A stretch of DNA of 11,193 nt from an uncultured Plesiomonas sp. (GCA_947071955.1 CAMTGL010000044.1:1-11193), one strand, 5' to 3'. Numbered from the stretch's first letter, positions 1 to 6,764 are shown. Program-made: numbers and translations. Notes: a model not told the origin generated them from the letters alone.

Positions 1-1527
1 GCGCACGTGTGCCTGCACACAAATCATGCCCCGCTCAAGGAGTGGCAACCAACTGCGTGCTAGCCCTAAATCATCAATATCGCCGTACGCACCATAACCG
101 CATAACACCAATGGCGCAGATGTTTGCACAGATTTTGGCTTCACCATGGTCATCGGAATACGTGCGCCATCGTGCCCATTAGCCCACAAGCGTAAGATCT
201 CAAATTTATCGGGATCAAAACCTGCCAACTCATCTTGCTGCAACACTGACGACTCACCGCTGGCAATGTCGTACTGCATCACGGCCACGGGGCGGATAAA
301 GGTCGAATAGCTGTAGCGTACCTGCTGAGTGTAATAATCAGGGTTTGCGCCAAACCCACAATCCCACGCGGCATCATCAAACGCTATTTGCTGCTCCGGT
401 TGCGCCTCCCCGTGCCAAATATGCAAGCGAGTTAGCCCCTCGGAAACCGAGCTATAGGTAATAAAATCAGCAAAACAGGAGATCCCATCGAGCAGGCGAT
501 CATCACTTCCGGCAATCACCGTCTGCCACTTAGCCGGAGCGCACAGCGTATCGTCCACCTTGGCAATCCGAAAGTTTGGGTGATCATCGTTGGTCAATAG
601 CCAGAACTCCCCCTTTGCTTTTGGCGGGATACCGCGATCAGCGATTGGGTGATCAGCAATACGATGATCAGCGGCTTTATGATCGACACATCGGTGGTCA
701 ATACTTCGGTGATCAACATAGTACTCAACCCCCTCACGCAGTGGGGCAATCAGCATTGGCTGCGCCGTAGGATCATCGGCATCCAATGCCCAGCAAACGC
801 TGCAACTTGAACCACTGGCGGTAATAATCACCCACCGATTGCTGCGTGTTCGCTCAACCGACAAGAACAGATCGCCCTCGGGAAGCTCAAGCAAACAGGC
901 ATCCTCAGTTTGCGTACTGCCTAATCGGTGGCGATACACCGACAATGGCCGGTTTTGTGCATCAAGAGCAACATAAATGCAGTGCCGGTTATCATTCATC
1001 CAGCAAAAACTGCTGGAGCAGCCGGTCAGGATTGCCGGAAGATCACAGTCGAGACTCAAATCACGCAATCTCAACTGATATTGCTCATCGCCTTGCTGAT
1101 CAACGGCCCACATCAGCAGACGGTGATCAGGGCTAATTTCAACCGCACCGACATCAAAATAGGCTTCATTTTCGGCATACAGTGGTTCGTTTAAGCAGAT
1201 CTCTTCACTGCCACTTTCACCCAAATGTCGGCAAAACAGCGGGTACTCTTCCCCTTTCTGGTAGCGGGAGTAGTAAAAATAGGGGCCATCGGCAATCGGA
1301 ACCGATGACCACTCATCGCGGATACGCTGGCGAATTTCATCTGAAATCTGCTGTTGCAAGCTTTCGTTTTCGGCCATAACCGTCTGACAATAGCGGTTTT
1401 CAGCCTCAATGTGGCGCATAACATCGGGATCATGCTCTATATCCCGCAACCAAAAATAGGGATCATGCCGCACCTCACCGTGTGCAACGTGGGTATAGGG
1501 GATCTTCTTTGTTTTAGGTGCTTGCAA
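1..1527 (-). CDS. ptrB: Oligopeptidase B-type serine peptidase (S9A family), N-terminal 509 residues, truncated by window edge
   Basis: Cytosolic S9A oligopeptidases of this type cleave short peptides, after basic residues in oligopeptidase B. I translated the minus strand: it is open without interruption from a TTG at 1527 to base 1. The N-terminus has the family signature HDPYFWLRD (about residues 21-29). A beta-propeller region follows, with the YYVDH blade motif ending at residue 273, and the start of the alpha/beta-hydrolase domain has GYGAYG (477-482) and ends in AHVR. E. coli PtrB aligns along its length from memory. The catalytic Ser, Asp and His would lie beyond the window (family length about 680-700). 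The TTG start is chosen because GAGGAG lies 6 nt upstream and an in-frame TGA lies just before it; no ATG fits. There is no signal peptide. Relative to E. coli PtrB it carries about 29 extra residues built from a DHRxx pentapeptide repeat (residues 272-301). The neighbour at 1626 is divergent. Family assignment is firm; strict oligopeptidase B specificity is less so. Confidence 0.85.
   Translation of the reverse strand, partial: MQAPKTKKIPYTHVAHGEVRHDPYFWLRDIEHDPDVMRHIEAENRYCQTVMAENESLQQQISDEIRQRIRDEWSSVPIADGPYFYYSRYQKGEEYPLFCRHLGESGSEEICLNEPLYAENEAYFDVGAVEISPDHRLLMWAVDQQGDEQYQLRLRDLSLDCDLPAILTGCSSSFCWMNDNRHCIYVALDAQNRPLSVYRHRLGSTQTEDACLLELPEGDLFLSVERTRSNRWVIITASGSSCSVCWALDADDPTAQPMLIAPLREGVEYYVDHRSIDHRCVDHKAADHRIADHPIADRGIPPKAKGEFWLLTNDDHPNFRIAKVDDTLCAPAKWQTVIAGSDDRLLDGISCFADFITYSSVSEGLTRLHIWHGEAQPEQQIAFDDAAWDCGFGANPDYYTQQVRYSYSTFIRPVAVMQYDIASGESSVLQQDELAGFDPDKFEILRLWANGHDGARIPMTMVKPKSVQTSAPLVLCGYGAYGDIDDLGLARSWLPLLERGMICVQAHVR
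625..714 (-). repeat. Six-copy imperfect 15-bp in-frame tandem repeat inside ptrB
   Basis: GATC or a one-base variant recurs on the plus strand at 636, 651, 666, 681, 696 and 711, exactly 15 bp apart. In the ptrB frame the units read DHRSI, DHRCV, DHKAA, DHRIA, DHPIA and DRGIP (residues 272-301). The first DH coincides with the conserved family motif EYxxDH in the propeller domain, so the array looks like an expansion of a native codon block. Because the unit is a multiple of three, changes in copy number would keep the frame. Confidence 0.9.
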
Positions 1528-1533
1528 TGCACA

Positions 1534-1539
1534 CTCCTC
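1534..1539 (-). promoter_or_regulatory. Shine-Dalgarno GAGGAG deciding the TTG start of ptrB
   Basis: GAGGAG on the minus strand lies 6 nt before the TTG at 1527-1525. It is the only strong ribosome site near the N-terminus, and no ATG is available in frame between it and the conserved WLRD motif. Confidence 0.75.
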
Positions 1540-1551
1540 AAAAATACGTCA

Positions 1552-1580
1552 TTGAAACTGGTGTTTCGGCCACCGATAAA
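1552..1580 (+). promoter_or_regulatory. Candidate sigma-70 promoter for the hydroxyacid dehydrogenase
   Basis: TTGAAA (1552-1557) and GATAAA (1575-1580) are separated by 17 bp, and the implied transcript start near 1587 is about 40 nt before the ATG at 1626. A CATAAT hexamer at 1583-1588 is an alternative -10. This rests on consensus resemblance only. Confidence 0.4.
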
Positions 1581-1583
1581 GTC

Positions 1584-1612
1584 ATAATGCAGCGACAAAT
1601 CTAATCAGACAA
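1584..1612 (-). promoter_or_regulatory. Candidate sigma-70 promoter for ptrB
   Basis: On the minus strand, TTGTCT (1612-1607) and CATTAT (1589-1584) are 17 bp apart, placing the transcript start about 50 nt before the ptrB TTG. It interlocks with the opposing candidate promoter at 1552-1580, within the 98-bp gap between the divergent genes. This rests on consensus resemblance only. Confidence 0.3.
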
Positions 1613-1625
1613 GGGAGTTGGAGCG

Positions 1626-2522
1626 ATGGCAAAGGTCAGTTTTATTGGATTAGGTGTAATGGGCTACCCGATGGCCGCCCATTTGCTGGCTGCAGGGCAC
1701 GAGGTTATGGTCTATAACCGCACCACCGCCAAGGCTCAGCAATGGGTTGCACAGCATGCCGATGCATCTCAAATCCCCCATGCGATTCGTTATGCACACA
1801 CTCCGCGCGAAGCGGCAGAGCAGGCTGACTTCGTGATGACGTGTGTTGGTAACGATAATGATGTCCGCGCAGTCTATTACGGTGCTGAGGGTATTTTTGC
1901 CGGTGCAAAAACCGGTGCGATATTGATTGATCACACCACCGCATCGGCAGATTTAGCACGTGAGCTGTATGCTGATGCGCTGAAACACGGTATGCACTTT
2001 ATTGATGCACCGGTTTCTGGTGGTCAGGCAGGCGCGGAAAATGGCGCACTCACAACGATGTGTGGTGGCGATGAAGCGGTATTTGCACAGGCCAAACCCA
2101 TCATGGCGGCCTACAGCAAAGCGGTGACACTGCTTGGCCATGCGGGTAGCGGCCAGTTATGCAAAATGGTTAATCAGATCTGTATTGCTGGCGTGCTGGC
2201 CGGATTATCAGAAGCGGTCAGCTTTGCCTCGGCTGCAGGTCTGGATGTAGCACAGGTTCGTGATGTGATAAAGCTCGGTGCTGCCGGTTCATGGCAACTG
2301 GAAAACCGTGCCGCAACCATGGCTGATGATAAATTCGATTTTGGCTTTGCGATTGACTGGATGCGTAAAGATCTGGCGATCTGTTTTGCTGAAGCGGAGA
2401 AAAACCATGCGCCACTGCCAATGACGGCACAGGTTGATGCTGCGTATGCACGTTTACAAGCCGAAGGTTTAGGCCGCTGTGATACGTCAGTGCTGATTCG
2501 ATCACTCGCGCTGCCAAAATAA
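1626..2522 (+). CDS. NAD(P)-dependent beta-hydroxyacid dehydrogenase (3-hydroxyisobutyrate dehydrogenase / tartronate semialdehyde reductase family)
   Basis: This 298-residue cytosolic oxidoreductase interconverts a short beta-hydroxyacid and the matching semialdehyde; the actual substrate cannot be read from sequence. The N-terminal Rossmann fold has GLGVMG (residues 8-13). Asn-Arg at 31-32 after the second strand is a pairing often linked to NADP(H) preference. DAPVSGG (127-133) is the family substrate-binding motif. GSGQLCKMVNQ (174-184) supplies the catalytic lysine, Lys180, and the helical C-terminal domain carries the conserved RKDL at 247-250. Length is normal for the family (about 290-300). 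The ATG is preceded by GGAG-like purines 4-10 nt upstream. It stands alone, divergent from ptrB and 184 bp upstream of yciB, with no terminator seen between, so readthrough into yciB is possible. No pathway genes lie alongside to identify the substrate. Family assignment is near certain; the specific role is unknown. Confidence 0.88.
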   Translation: MAKVSFIGLGVMGYPMAAHLLAAGHEVMVYNRTTAKAQQWVAQHADASQIPHAIRYAHTPREAAEQADFVMTCVGNDNDVRAVYYGAEGIFAGAKTGAILIDHTTASADLARELYADALKHGMHFIDAPVSGGQAGAENGALTTMCGGDEAVFAQAKPIMAAYSKAVTLLGHAGSGQLCKMVNQICIAGVLAGLSEAVSFASAAGLDVAQVRDVIKLGAAGSWQLENRAATMADDKFDFGFAIDWMRKDLAICFAEAEKNHAPLPMTAQVDAAYARLQAEGLGRCDTSVLIRSLALPK

Positions 2523-2601
2523 GCAAACGCGTTGATGTTGTTGTTCCACAATACTTATTATTGCTGTGTTGGATAATGATGTAGCTGTTGAGCGATACCC
2601 A

Positions 2602-2657
2602 TGTGCCAGCCAAATATGTCGGTTTAAGCAATAAACGATACCGTTTTGTCTGGCACA
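2602..2657. repeat. Nested inverted repeat upstream of yciB
   Basis: TGTGCCAG (2602-2609) and CTGGCACA (2650-2657) are perfect 8-bp inverted arms. Between them, CGGT (2620-2623) pairs with ACCG (2640-2643), and GTTTA (2622-2626) pairs with TAAAC (2632-2636) as an alternative inner hairpin with a 5-nt loop. The right arm overlaps the -35 hexamer of the likely yciB promoter, so it could be an operator. Read from an upstream promoter, it could also fold as RNA. There is no T-run after it, so it is not a classical terminator. Confidence 0.6.
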
Positions 2658-2673
2658 AAGAATAACGTATAGT
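2646..2673 (+). promoter_or_regulatory. Candidate sigma-70 promoter for yciB
   Basis: TTGTCT (2646-2651) and TATAGT (2668-2673) are separated by 16 bp. The implied start near 2680 leaves a leader of about 27 nt before the yciB ATG. The -35 overlaps the right arm of the inverted repeat at 2602-2657. Confidence 0.45.
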
Positions 2674-2706
2674 TTTCTACCTGATTTGAGCGAGAGACCC
2701 GATTTA

Positions 2707-3246
2707 ATGAAGCAGTTGTTAGATTTCATTCCGCTGATCGTCTTTTTTGCGGTGTATAAATTCTATGATATTTATGCGGCGACTGGTGCGCTGATTGCGG
2801 CCACGGCGTTGCAGATAGTGCTGACATGGGTGCTGTACCGAAAAGTTGAAAAGATGCAACTGGTGACGTTTGCCATTGTCACTGTATTTGGCAGTTTAAC
2901 CATGATCCTGCATGATGATGTGTTCATTAAATGGAAAGTGACTGTGGTGTATTGCCTGTTCTCTGCCGCGCTGCTGATCAGCCAGTGGATGACCCATACG
3001 CCTATTATCCAGCGGATGTTCGGCAAGGAAATTACCCTGCCTGCGGTGATCTGGAAGCGGTTAAATATTGCATGGGCACTCTTTTTCGCCGCATGTGGGT
3101 TGTTGAATGTGTATGTGGCGTTTTATCTGCCGCTGGAAGTATGGGTGAACTTTAAGGTGTTCGGTTTGTTGCTGATGACACTGGCCTTCACCGTACTCAG
3201 TGGGTTATATATTTATCGTCATACCAAAGATCAACCGCAAAGCTGA
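2707..3246 (+). CDS. yciB: Inner-membrane-spanning protein YciB (septation protein A / IspZ family)
   Basis: YciB is a small inner-membrane protein implicated in cell-envelope integrity and septation; it interacts with division and elongation proteins in E. coli, though its biochemical role is not settled. The 179-residue product has exactly the E. coli YciB length and opens with the family-typical MKQLLDFIPLIVFF. About six hydrophobic segments are visible, at roughly residues 5-20, 23-44, 50-67, 77-94, 119-139 and 150-170. Conserved patches are FIKWKVTVVY (73-82) and WVNFKVFG (146-153). I chose the ATG at 2707, with purine-rich GAGCGAGAGA upstream, over a TTG at 2686 that would add seven residues not found in the family. 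The usual neighbours yciA and yciC are absent here. It converges with ycjF, with a terminator between. Family identity is firm. Confidence 0.93.
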   Translation: MKQLLDFIPLIVFFAVYKFYDIYAATGALIAATALQIVLTWVLYRKVEKMQLVTFAIVTVFGSLTMILHDDVFIKWKVTVVYCLFSAALLISQWMTHTPIIQRMFGKEITLPAVIWKRLNIAWALFFAACGLLNVYVAFYLPLEVWVNFKVFGLLLMTLAFTVLSGLYIYRHTKDQPQS

Positions 3247-3304
3247 TTGACCGGCCTTGCTGCCAGATAAAAACAGCGGTTGAATGGCCTATCTTCATGA
3301 TCAT

Positions 3305-3342
3305 AAAAAAGGTTTACCCCATCACGGTGGTAAACCTTTTTT
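3305..3342. terminator. Bidirectional rho-independent terminator between yciB and ycjF
   Basis: A perfect 14-bp stem pairs an A6 plus GGTTTACC arm (3305-3318) with GGTAAACC plus T6 (3329-3342) around a 10-nt loop. It has a T-run on each strand, so it can end the yciB transcript from the left and the psp-ycjXF transcript from the right. A small extra hairpin (ATTGGT at 3343-3348, GATA loop, ACCAAT at 3353-3358) sits immediately beside it. Confidence 0.92.
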
Positions 3343-3384
3343 ATTGGTGATAACCAATGACTCTGCTTTTATCGGCAGCTATTC

Positions 3385-3417
3385 GCGCTATCTACCGCGC
3401 TTATCCAGCGCTATGTA
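3385..3417. repeat. Short imperfect direct repeat in the ycjF 3' flank
   Basis: GCGCTATCTA (3385-3394), GCGCTTATCC (3397-3406) and GCGCTATGTA (3408-3417) form three imperfect copies at 11-12 bp spacing just beyond the ycjF stop. No gene lies here and no function is evident. Confidence 0.45.
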
Positions 3418-3428
3418 TTCACCGGTGT

Positions 3429-4523
3429 TTATTCAGCGCGATCTGCTTCTGTAGGGCGGCGGCTCAGTACCGTTTTCAATTGCCCGATCAGCTCTTGACG
3501 GATCATCCCTAAACGAGGTTTGTCATTATTAACCCACGGCAACGGGCGGCATAACTCCATGGTTTTGATCCCCAAACGGGCAGTCAGTAAGCCAACACCG
3601 ATGCCCTGCGCAGCACGGGCTGACAGACGAGCGGTAATATCTTGCGATAGCCAATCCATACCCACATCACGCACTACATCGGTTACACCGGCAAAAGCGA
3701 TGTTGAATAGCACCATTTTCAACAACCGCAAACGGCTAAAATAGCCCAGTTCGATGCCATACAGATTAGCAATACGGTTAACAAGGCGCACATTGCGCCA
3801 CGCAATAAACGCCATATCAACCAGCGCCAACGGGCTACAAGCCACCATAATGGCTGATTCTGCGGCATAACGGCTGATCTCAGCACGAGCCTGTTTATCC
3901 AGCAATGGCTGCACCATACTGGCATACAGTTGCACCACTTCCCGATCATTGTGTGTATCTTGCAACGAGGCGCGCCAGCGTAATAGCACTGGATGCTGCG
4001 CATCAAGCACTGATTGTGTAGCCAGTTTTTCACAAAATGGCCGCGCCTGCCCCATACTGTGGCTGTGTAACAAATCAGTGGCAATATCACGCTCTTGGCC
4101 ACGGCGTTTCAATGTGCGTAAACGCCGCCACTCACTGATCATGGCCCCCGTACCGGCCAGCAAGACTAAACTGCCCGCACCGGCAGTAGTTAGCATCACC
4201 CAGTCGGCAGTTTGCCATGCCTGCACGACGCTATTTAGCGTCTGACCTATTGCAGCAAGGCCAAACCCAAGCAACCCTAGCCCAAACACCTTACGCCACA
4301 AGCTACGGCGCGGTTTAAGTGCTAGAGTGATCTGCTCATCAAGCGGTTCGGTTTGTGTTTCACTCAGTTCAATTGTCTGGAAGTTATCTGCCGACTCAAA
4401 AATCTGCTTAGTACGCAGAGCGTCTTCCTGCAATGAAGGCTCTGCACTATCAAAAGTAATTTTCTGTTTTAACGGGGGATCTTGTGGTGTTGCAGCATGA
4501 GATTGTTGTTTTAATGTATTCAT
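3429..4523 (-). CDS. ycjF: YcjF family inner-membrane protein (DUF697), psp regulon member
   Basis: YcjF is a membrane protein of unsettled function, co-regulated with the phage-shock genes and usually paired with the P-loop protein YcjX. The 364-residue product has a polar N-terminal region (1-75), two hydrophobic segments at about 79-101 and 108-130, a basic stretch (RRLRTLKRRGQER, 133-145), and a C-terminal DUF697 region. That region includes AFIAWRNVRLVNRIANLYGIELGY (238-261) and the Ala/Gly-rich helix around 300-318. The length is close to E. coli YcjF. The ATG is 15 nt past the ycjX stop, indicating co-transcription; the ribosome site (AGGG-like) is weak, so translation may depend partly on ycjX. 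It is the last gene before the bidirectional terminator. tyrR, which follows ycjF in E. coli, is not present. Confidence 0.92.
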   Translation of the reverse strand: MNTLKQQSHAATPQDPPLKQKITFDSAEPSLQEDALRTKQIFESADNFQTIELSETQTEPLDEQITLALKPRRSLWRKVFGLGLLGFGLAAIGQTLNSVVQAWQTADWVMLTTAGAGSLVLLAGTGAMISEWRRLRTLKRRGQERDIATDLLHSHSMGQARPFCEKLATQSVLDAQHPVLLRWRASLQDTHNDREVVQLYASMVQPLLDKQARAEISRYAAESAIMVACSPLALVDMAFIAWRNVRLVNRIANLYGIELGYFSRLRLLKMVLFNIAFAGVTDVVRDVGMDWLSQDITARLSARAAQGIGVGLLTARLGIKTMELCRPLPWVNNDKPRLGMIRQELIGQLKTVLSRRPTEADRAE

Positions 4524-4538
4524 TGCTTAACCCTATTT

Positions 4539-5954
4539 CTAGCGCAGTTTATCGCCCAGCAAAAATTCCATCACAGCATCAAGGCGGATGTGTGGTAACG
4601 GTTCATCTAAGGCACAGGGGCGTGGGCGGAAACTCTCAAAATCAAAAGTCTGCCGCTGCCAGAAATCACCCGAAGGCAGGCGCGACGGCACATCGCCCGG
4701 ATAGATCAGCAACGGCTCGCCATCACTTAACCGATTTCCACGCAGTGCATTCAGGGTGCGCCCCTGATATTGCATCTGGCCGATATGGGTGGCCTGAACA
4801 GAGGCTAGACTGACGCAATCCATATTAATCCCTTCAAACGCAGCACTCTGCCACGCCTCTTGCACCAGTTGCTGTAACAGTGAAACCAGATTGGCGTGCT
4901 GATCGGGGGTAACATGGTCCGCTTTTGTGGCAGCAAACATCAGTTTATCGATACAAGGGGCAAATAAGCGCCGCAACAAAGTACGTTTCCCGTAATGAAA
5001 GCTTTGCATCAGCTGTGCCAATGCAAGACGCATATCATTGAACGCCTGCGGCCCAATATTCAACGGTTGCAGACAATCAACCAGTACAATTTGCCGGTCA
5101 AAACGCGAGAAGTGGTCACGGTAAAAACCTTTCACCACGTGCTGACAATAGTGCTCAAAACGCGCCTGTAATAGGCCAAAATTGCTGTTTTTATCGGCAG
5201 TTAGCAGCTCACTTTCACTGGCAGCATTTGGCCCAGTATGCAAGCCACCAGCCCATGGGAAAAACTGTAATACCGGAGCGCCCGCCAGATCGCCCGGCAG
5301 AATAAAGCGCCCCGGCTGAATAAAATGCAACCCTTCATCTTTACAACGCTGTAAATACGCGGTGTAGGCCTGTGCTATTTCAGCCAGCAGGTTTTCATCT
5401 GCCGGTGCAAACGGGTCACACTGAGCCGCCAATGTCAGCCACGGCTGCGCCCACTCAACCCGTGCCCCCAAAATCATGCCTGTCATCTGTTGTGACCAGT
5501 GCAAATAGCTCTGATCTAACAGCGGTAAATCGAGCAGCCATTCACCGGGATAATCGACAATCTCAAGGTTTAAGGTAGCCAGCTCACTTAAGTGGCGTAA
5601 CAGCGAATGCTGAGGCCGGTAACGAATATTCAGCCTAATTTGGCTGACCCCGCGCGTGGCCACCGGCCATGTTGGTGGCTCACTCAGTAAGCTGTGCATC
5701 CCTTCATCATATGCAAAACGGGGGATCGCCAGATCGCGCTGCGGAATGCGCTTAATGCCTTTCACACGCCCTTCGCGCACCGCAGAAAATAACGGTAACC
5801 GCGCACCGGTATTAACATGCAACAGTTGATTCACCAGCGAGGTAATAAAGGCCGTTTTCCCGCTGCGGCTAAGACCGGTGACCGCCAGACGCACATGGCG
5901 ATCCAGCCCACGGTTAACAAAAGTCGAGAGTTCATTTTTAATCAGATACTTCAT
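4539..5954 (-). CDS. ycjX: YcjX family P-loop NTPase, psp regulon member
   Basis: YcjX is a predicted GTP-binding, stress-linked P-loop protein of unresolved role that travels with YcjF. The 471-residue product (E. coli about 465) resembles YcjX throughout. Walker A is GLSRSGKT (residues 27-34). DYPGEW (134-139) fits a Walker B / G3-type element, and TKAD (343-346) fits the base-recognition G4 motif. Other conserved blocks are IQPGRFILPGDLAGAPVLQFFPW (212-234), FDRQIVLVDCLQPLN (285-299) and the C-terminal PHIRLDAVMEFLLGDKLR. The ATG start gives the family N-terminus, with a weak GTGAG upstream. It begins 102 bp after pspC with no terminator between, so it is probably part of the psp transcript, as in the pspABCD-ycjXF arrangement known in Yersinia. 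I see no convincing separate sigma-54 promoter in that gap. Identity is firm. Confidence 0.95.
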   Translation of the reverse strand: MKYLIKNELSTFVNRGLDRHVRLAVTGLSRSGKTAFITSLVNQLLHVNTGARLPLFSAVREGRVKGIKRIPQRDLAIPRFAYDEGMHSLLSEPPTWPVATRGVSQIRLNIRYRPQHSLLRHLSELATLNLEIVDYPGEWLLDLPLLDQSYLHWSQQMTGMILGARVEWAQPWLTLAAQCDPFAPADENLLAEIAQAYTAYLQRCKDEGLHFIQPGRFILPGDLAGAPVLQFFPWAGGLHTGPNAASESELLTADKNSNFGLLQARFEHYCQHVVKGFYRDHFSRFDRQIVLVDCLQPLNIGPQAFNDMRLALAQLMQSFHYGKRTLLRRLFAPCIDKLMFAATKADHVTPDQHANLVSLLQQLVQEAWQSAAFEGINMDCVSLASVQATHIGQMQYQGRTLNALRGNRLSDGEPLLIYPGDVPSRLPSGDFWQRQTFDFESFRPRPCALDEPLPHIRLDAVMEFLLGDKLR

Positions 5955-6056
5955 TATTACTCACTGGCTGTTTTGCACATTTACACGCAACGTGCACGCT
6001 TGTGCGCTAAAATCCGTTAAAATATAACGTTGAAACATAGCACCAATAGCGCTGAT

Positions 6057-6437
6057 TTATAACTGCCGGAATTTGTTTCTTACCTTAAATGTCTCAGAGG
6101 TAACATAAGACTCTAAACGCCGAATCCGCGCTTCCATCTCATCAAACTCACCGGTCAGCGTATTCACCCGCTTGCGCGGTGCTTCACCCGCCTGCCAGCT
6201 TTTTTCTTTCAACTGCGGCTCATCAATCTGTTCAGCCAATAACGGCGCTTTATCCATAAACAGCCATGCGGCCACATAACCGAGCAGCACAATACCCGTG
6301 CCGCCGAGCAGAAAAAGGGTTAATACCAAAATCCGCACTAGCCACACTTCCATACCGATATAGTGTGCAACACCTGCACACACGCCGGCAATTTTGCCCT
6401 CTTGCGGATAACGATAAAGATGATTACGCGTCATCAT
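6057..6437 (-). CDS. pspC: Phage shock protein C, inner-membrane stress sensor
   Basis: PspC works with PspB in the inner membrane to sense stress and draw PspA away from PspF, inducing the operon. The 126-residue product (E. coli 119) begins with the PspC domain signature LYRYPQEGKIAGVCAGVAHY (7-26). A hydrophobic segment of about 33-61 follows, and then a C-terminal region with a heptad-like stretch (EFDEMEARIRRLESYV, 97-112) suited to coiled-coil contact with PspB or PspA. The start ATG overlaps the pspB TGA in an ATGA arrangement, so the two are translationally coupled. A second ATG immediately follows and could equally be used, dropping one residue. No terminator follows, so transcription can continue into ycjX. 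A pspD reading frame, present after pspC in enterics, is absent. Confidence 0.94.
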   Translation of the reverse strand: MMTRNHLYRYPQEGKIAGVCAGVAHYIGMEVWLVRILVLTLFLLGGTGIVLLGYVAAWLFMDKAPLLAEQIDEPQLKEKSWQAGEAPRKRVNTLTGEFDEMEARIRRLESYVTSETFKVRNKFRQL

Positions 6438-6664
6438 GCTCGATCCCTCCAGTTCGGGTGCTGCTCATCAAGAATAATTTCCAGCGAGCGAACGCGTTCG
6501 CGCATTTGCTGTGCTTCGCGGGTCAGTGCTTCAAGGCGGCTGCGCTCATCTTGACTCAGCCCCTCCCCCAACTCACGCTTACTGCGATAGTGAAACCACA
6601 ACCAGAGCGGAGCAACAAACAGAAAAAAAATCGTTAACGGGATAGAGAGAAAAAAACTGCCCAT
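6434..6664 (-). CDS. pspB: Phage shock protein B
   Basis: PspB is a small inner-membrane partner of PspC in stress signalling to PspA/PspF. The 76-residue product (E. coli 74) has one N-terminal membrane segment (about 3-25, ending WLWFHY) and a charged coiled-coil region (about 38-68). It ends in the highly conserved HPNWRDR (69-75). I chose the ATG at 6664, with AGGAGT 6 nt upstream, over an in-frame ATG 30 bp earlier, because the family begins directly at the membrane helix. It follows pspA after a 100-bp gap holding an inverted repeat, and overlaps pspC by ATGA. Confidence 0.94.
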   Translation of the reverse strand: MGSFFLSIPLTIFFLFVAPLWLWFHYRSKRELGEGLSQDERSRLEALTREAQQMRERVRSLEIILDEQHPNWRDRA

Positions 6665-6682
6665 GTTGGCACTCCTGATGTC

Positions 6683-6712
6683 CGCAAGAGGCAAACCATA
6701 CTGCCCCTTGCG
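6683..6712. repeat. Intercistronic hairpin between pspA and pspB
   Basis: CGCAAG-A-GGCA (6683-6693) pairs with TGCC-C-CTTGCG (6702-6712): ten base pairs with one mismatch around an 8-nt loop. In the minus-strand psp mRNA it sits 18 nt before the pspB start, just ahead of its ribosome site, without a U-run, so it is more likely an mRNA-stabilising or processing structure than a terminator. On the plus strand it is followed by GCGTTTTT and could halt antisense transcription. Confidence 0.6.
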
Positions 6713-6764
6713 CGTTTTTATAATGCTGTTGTCATTAATACATGATTAATGCGCTACCCTAACC

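Noticed and set aside
576..770. Plus-strand open frame over the 15-bp repeat
   Set aside because: It is antisense to ptrB, its composition only mirrors the repeat, and the minus-strand frame has clear S9A homology.
2549..2563. Hairpin CAATA/TATTG as a terminator after the dehydrogenase
   Set aside because: The stem is only five AT-rich pairs with no following T-run.
2174..2658. Long minus-strand open frames opposite the dehydrogenase gene
   Set aside because: They overlap a convincing gene, show no recognisable motif and have no ribosome site.
2651..2670. TGGCAC upstream of yciB as a sigma-54 -24 element
   Set aside because: The expected -12 position lacks TTGC, and a reasonable sigma-70 -10 (TATAGT) explains the site better.
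3719..4102. 127-codon minus-strand frame inside ycjF
   Set aside because: It is an out-of-frame shadow of ycjF with no family features.
5955..6056. A second sigma-54 promoter for ycjX
   Set aside because: No GG-N10-GC pair with acceptable flanks was found on the minus strand in this gap.
6266..6637. Plus-strand 123-codon frame opposite pspB and pspC
   Set aside because: It is antisense to two well-identified, overlapping psp genes and is low-complexity in character.
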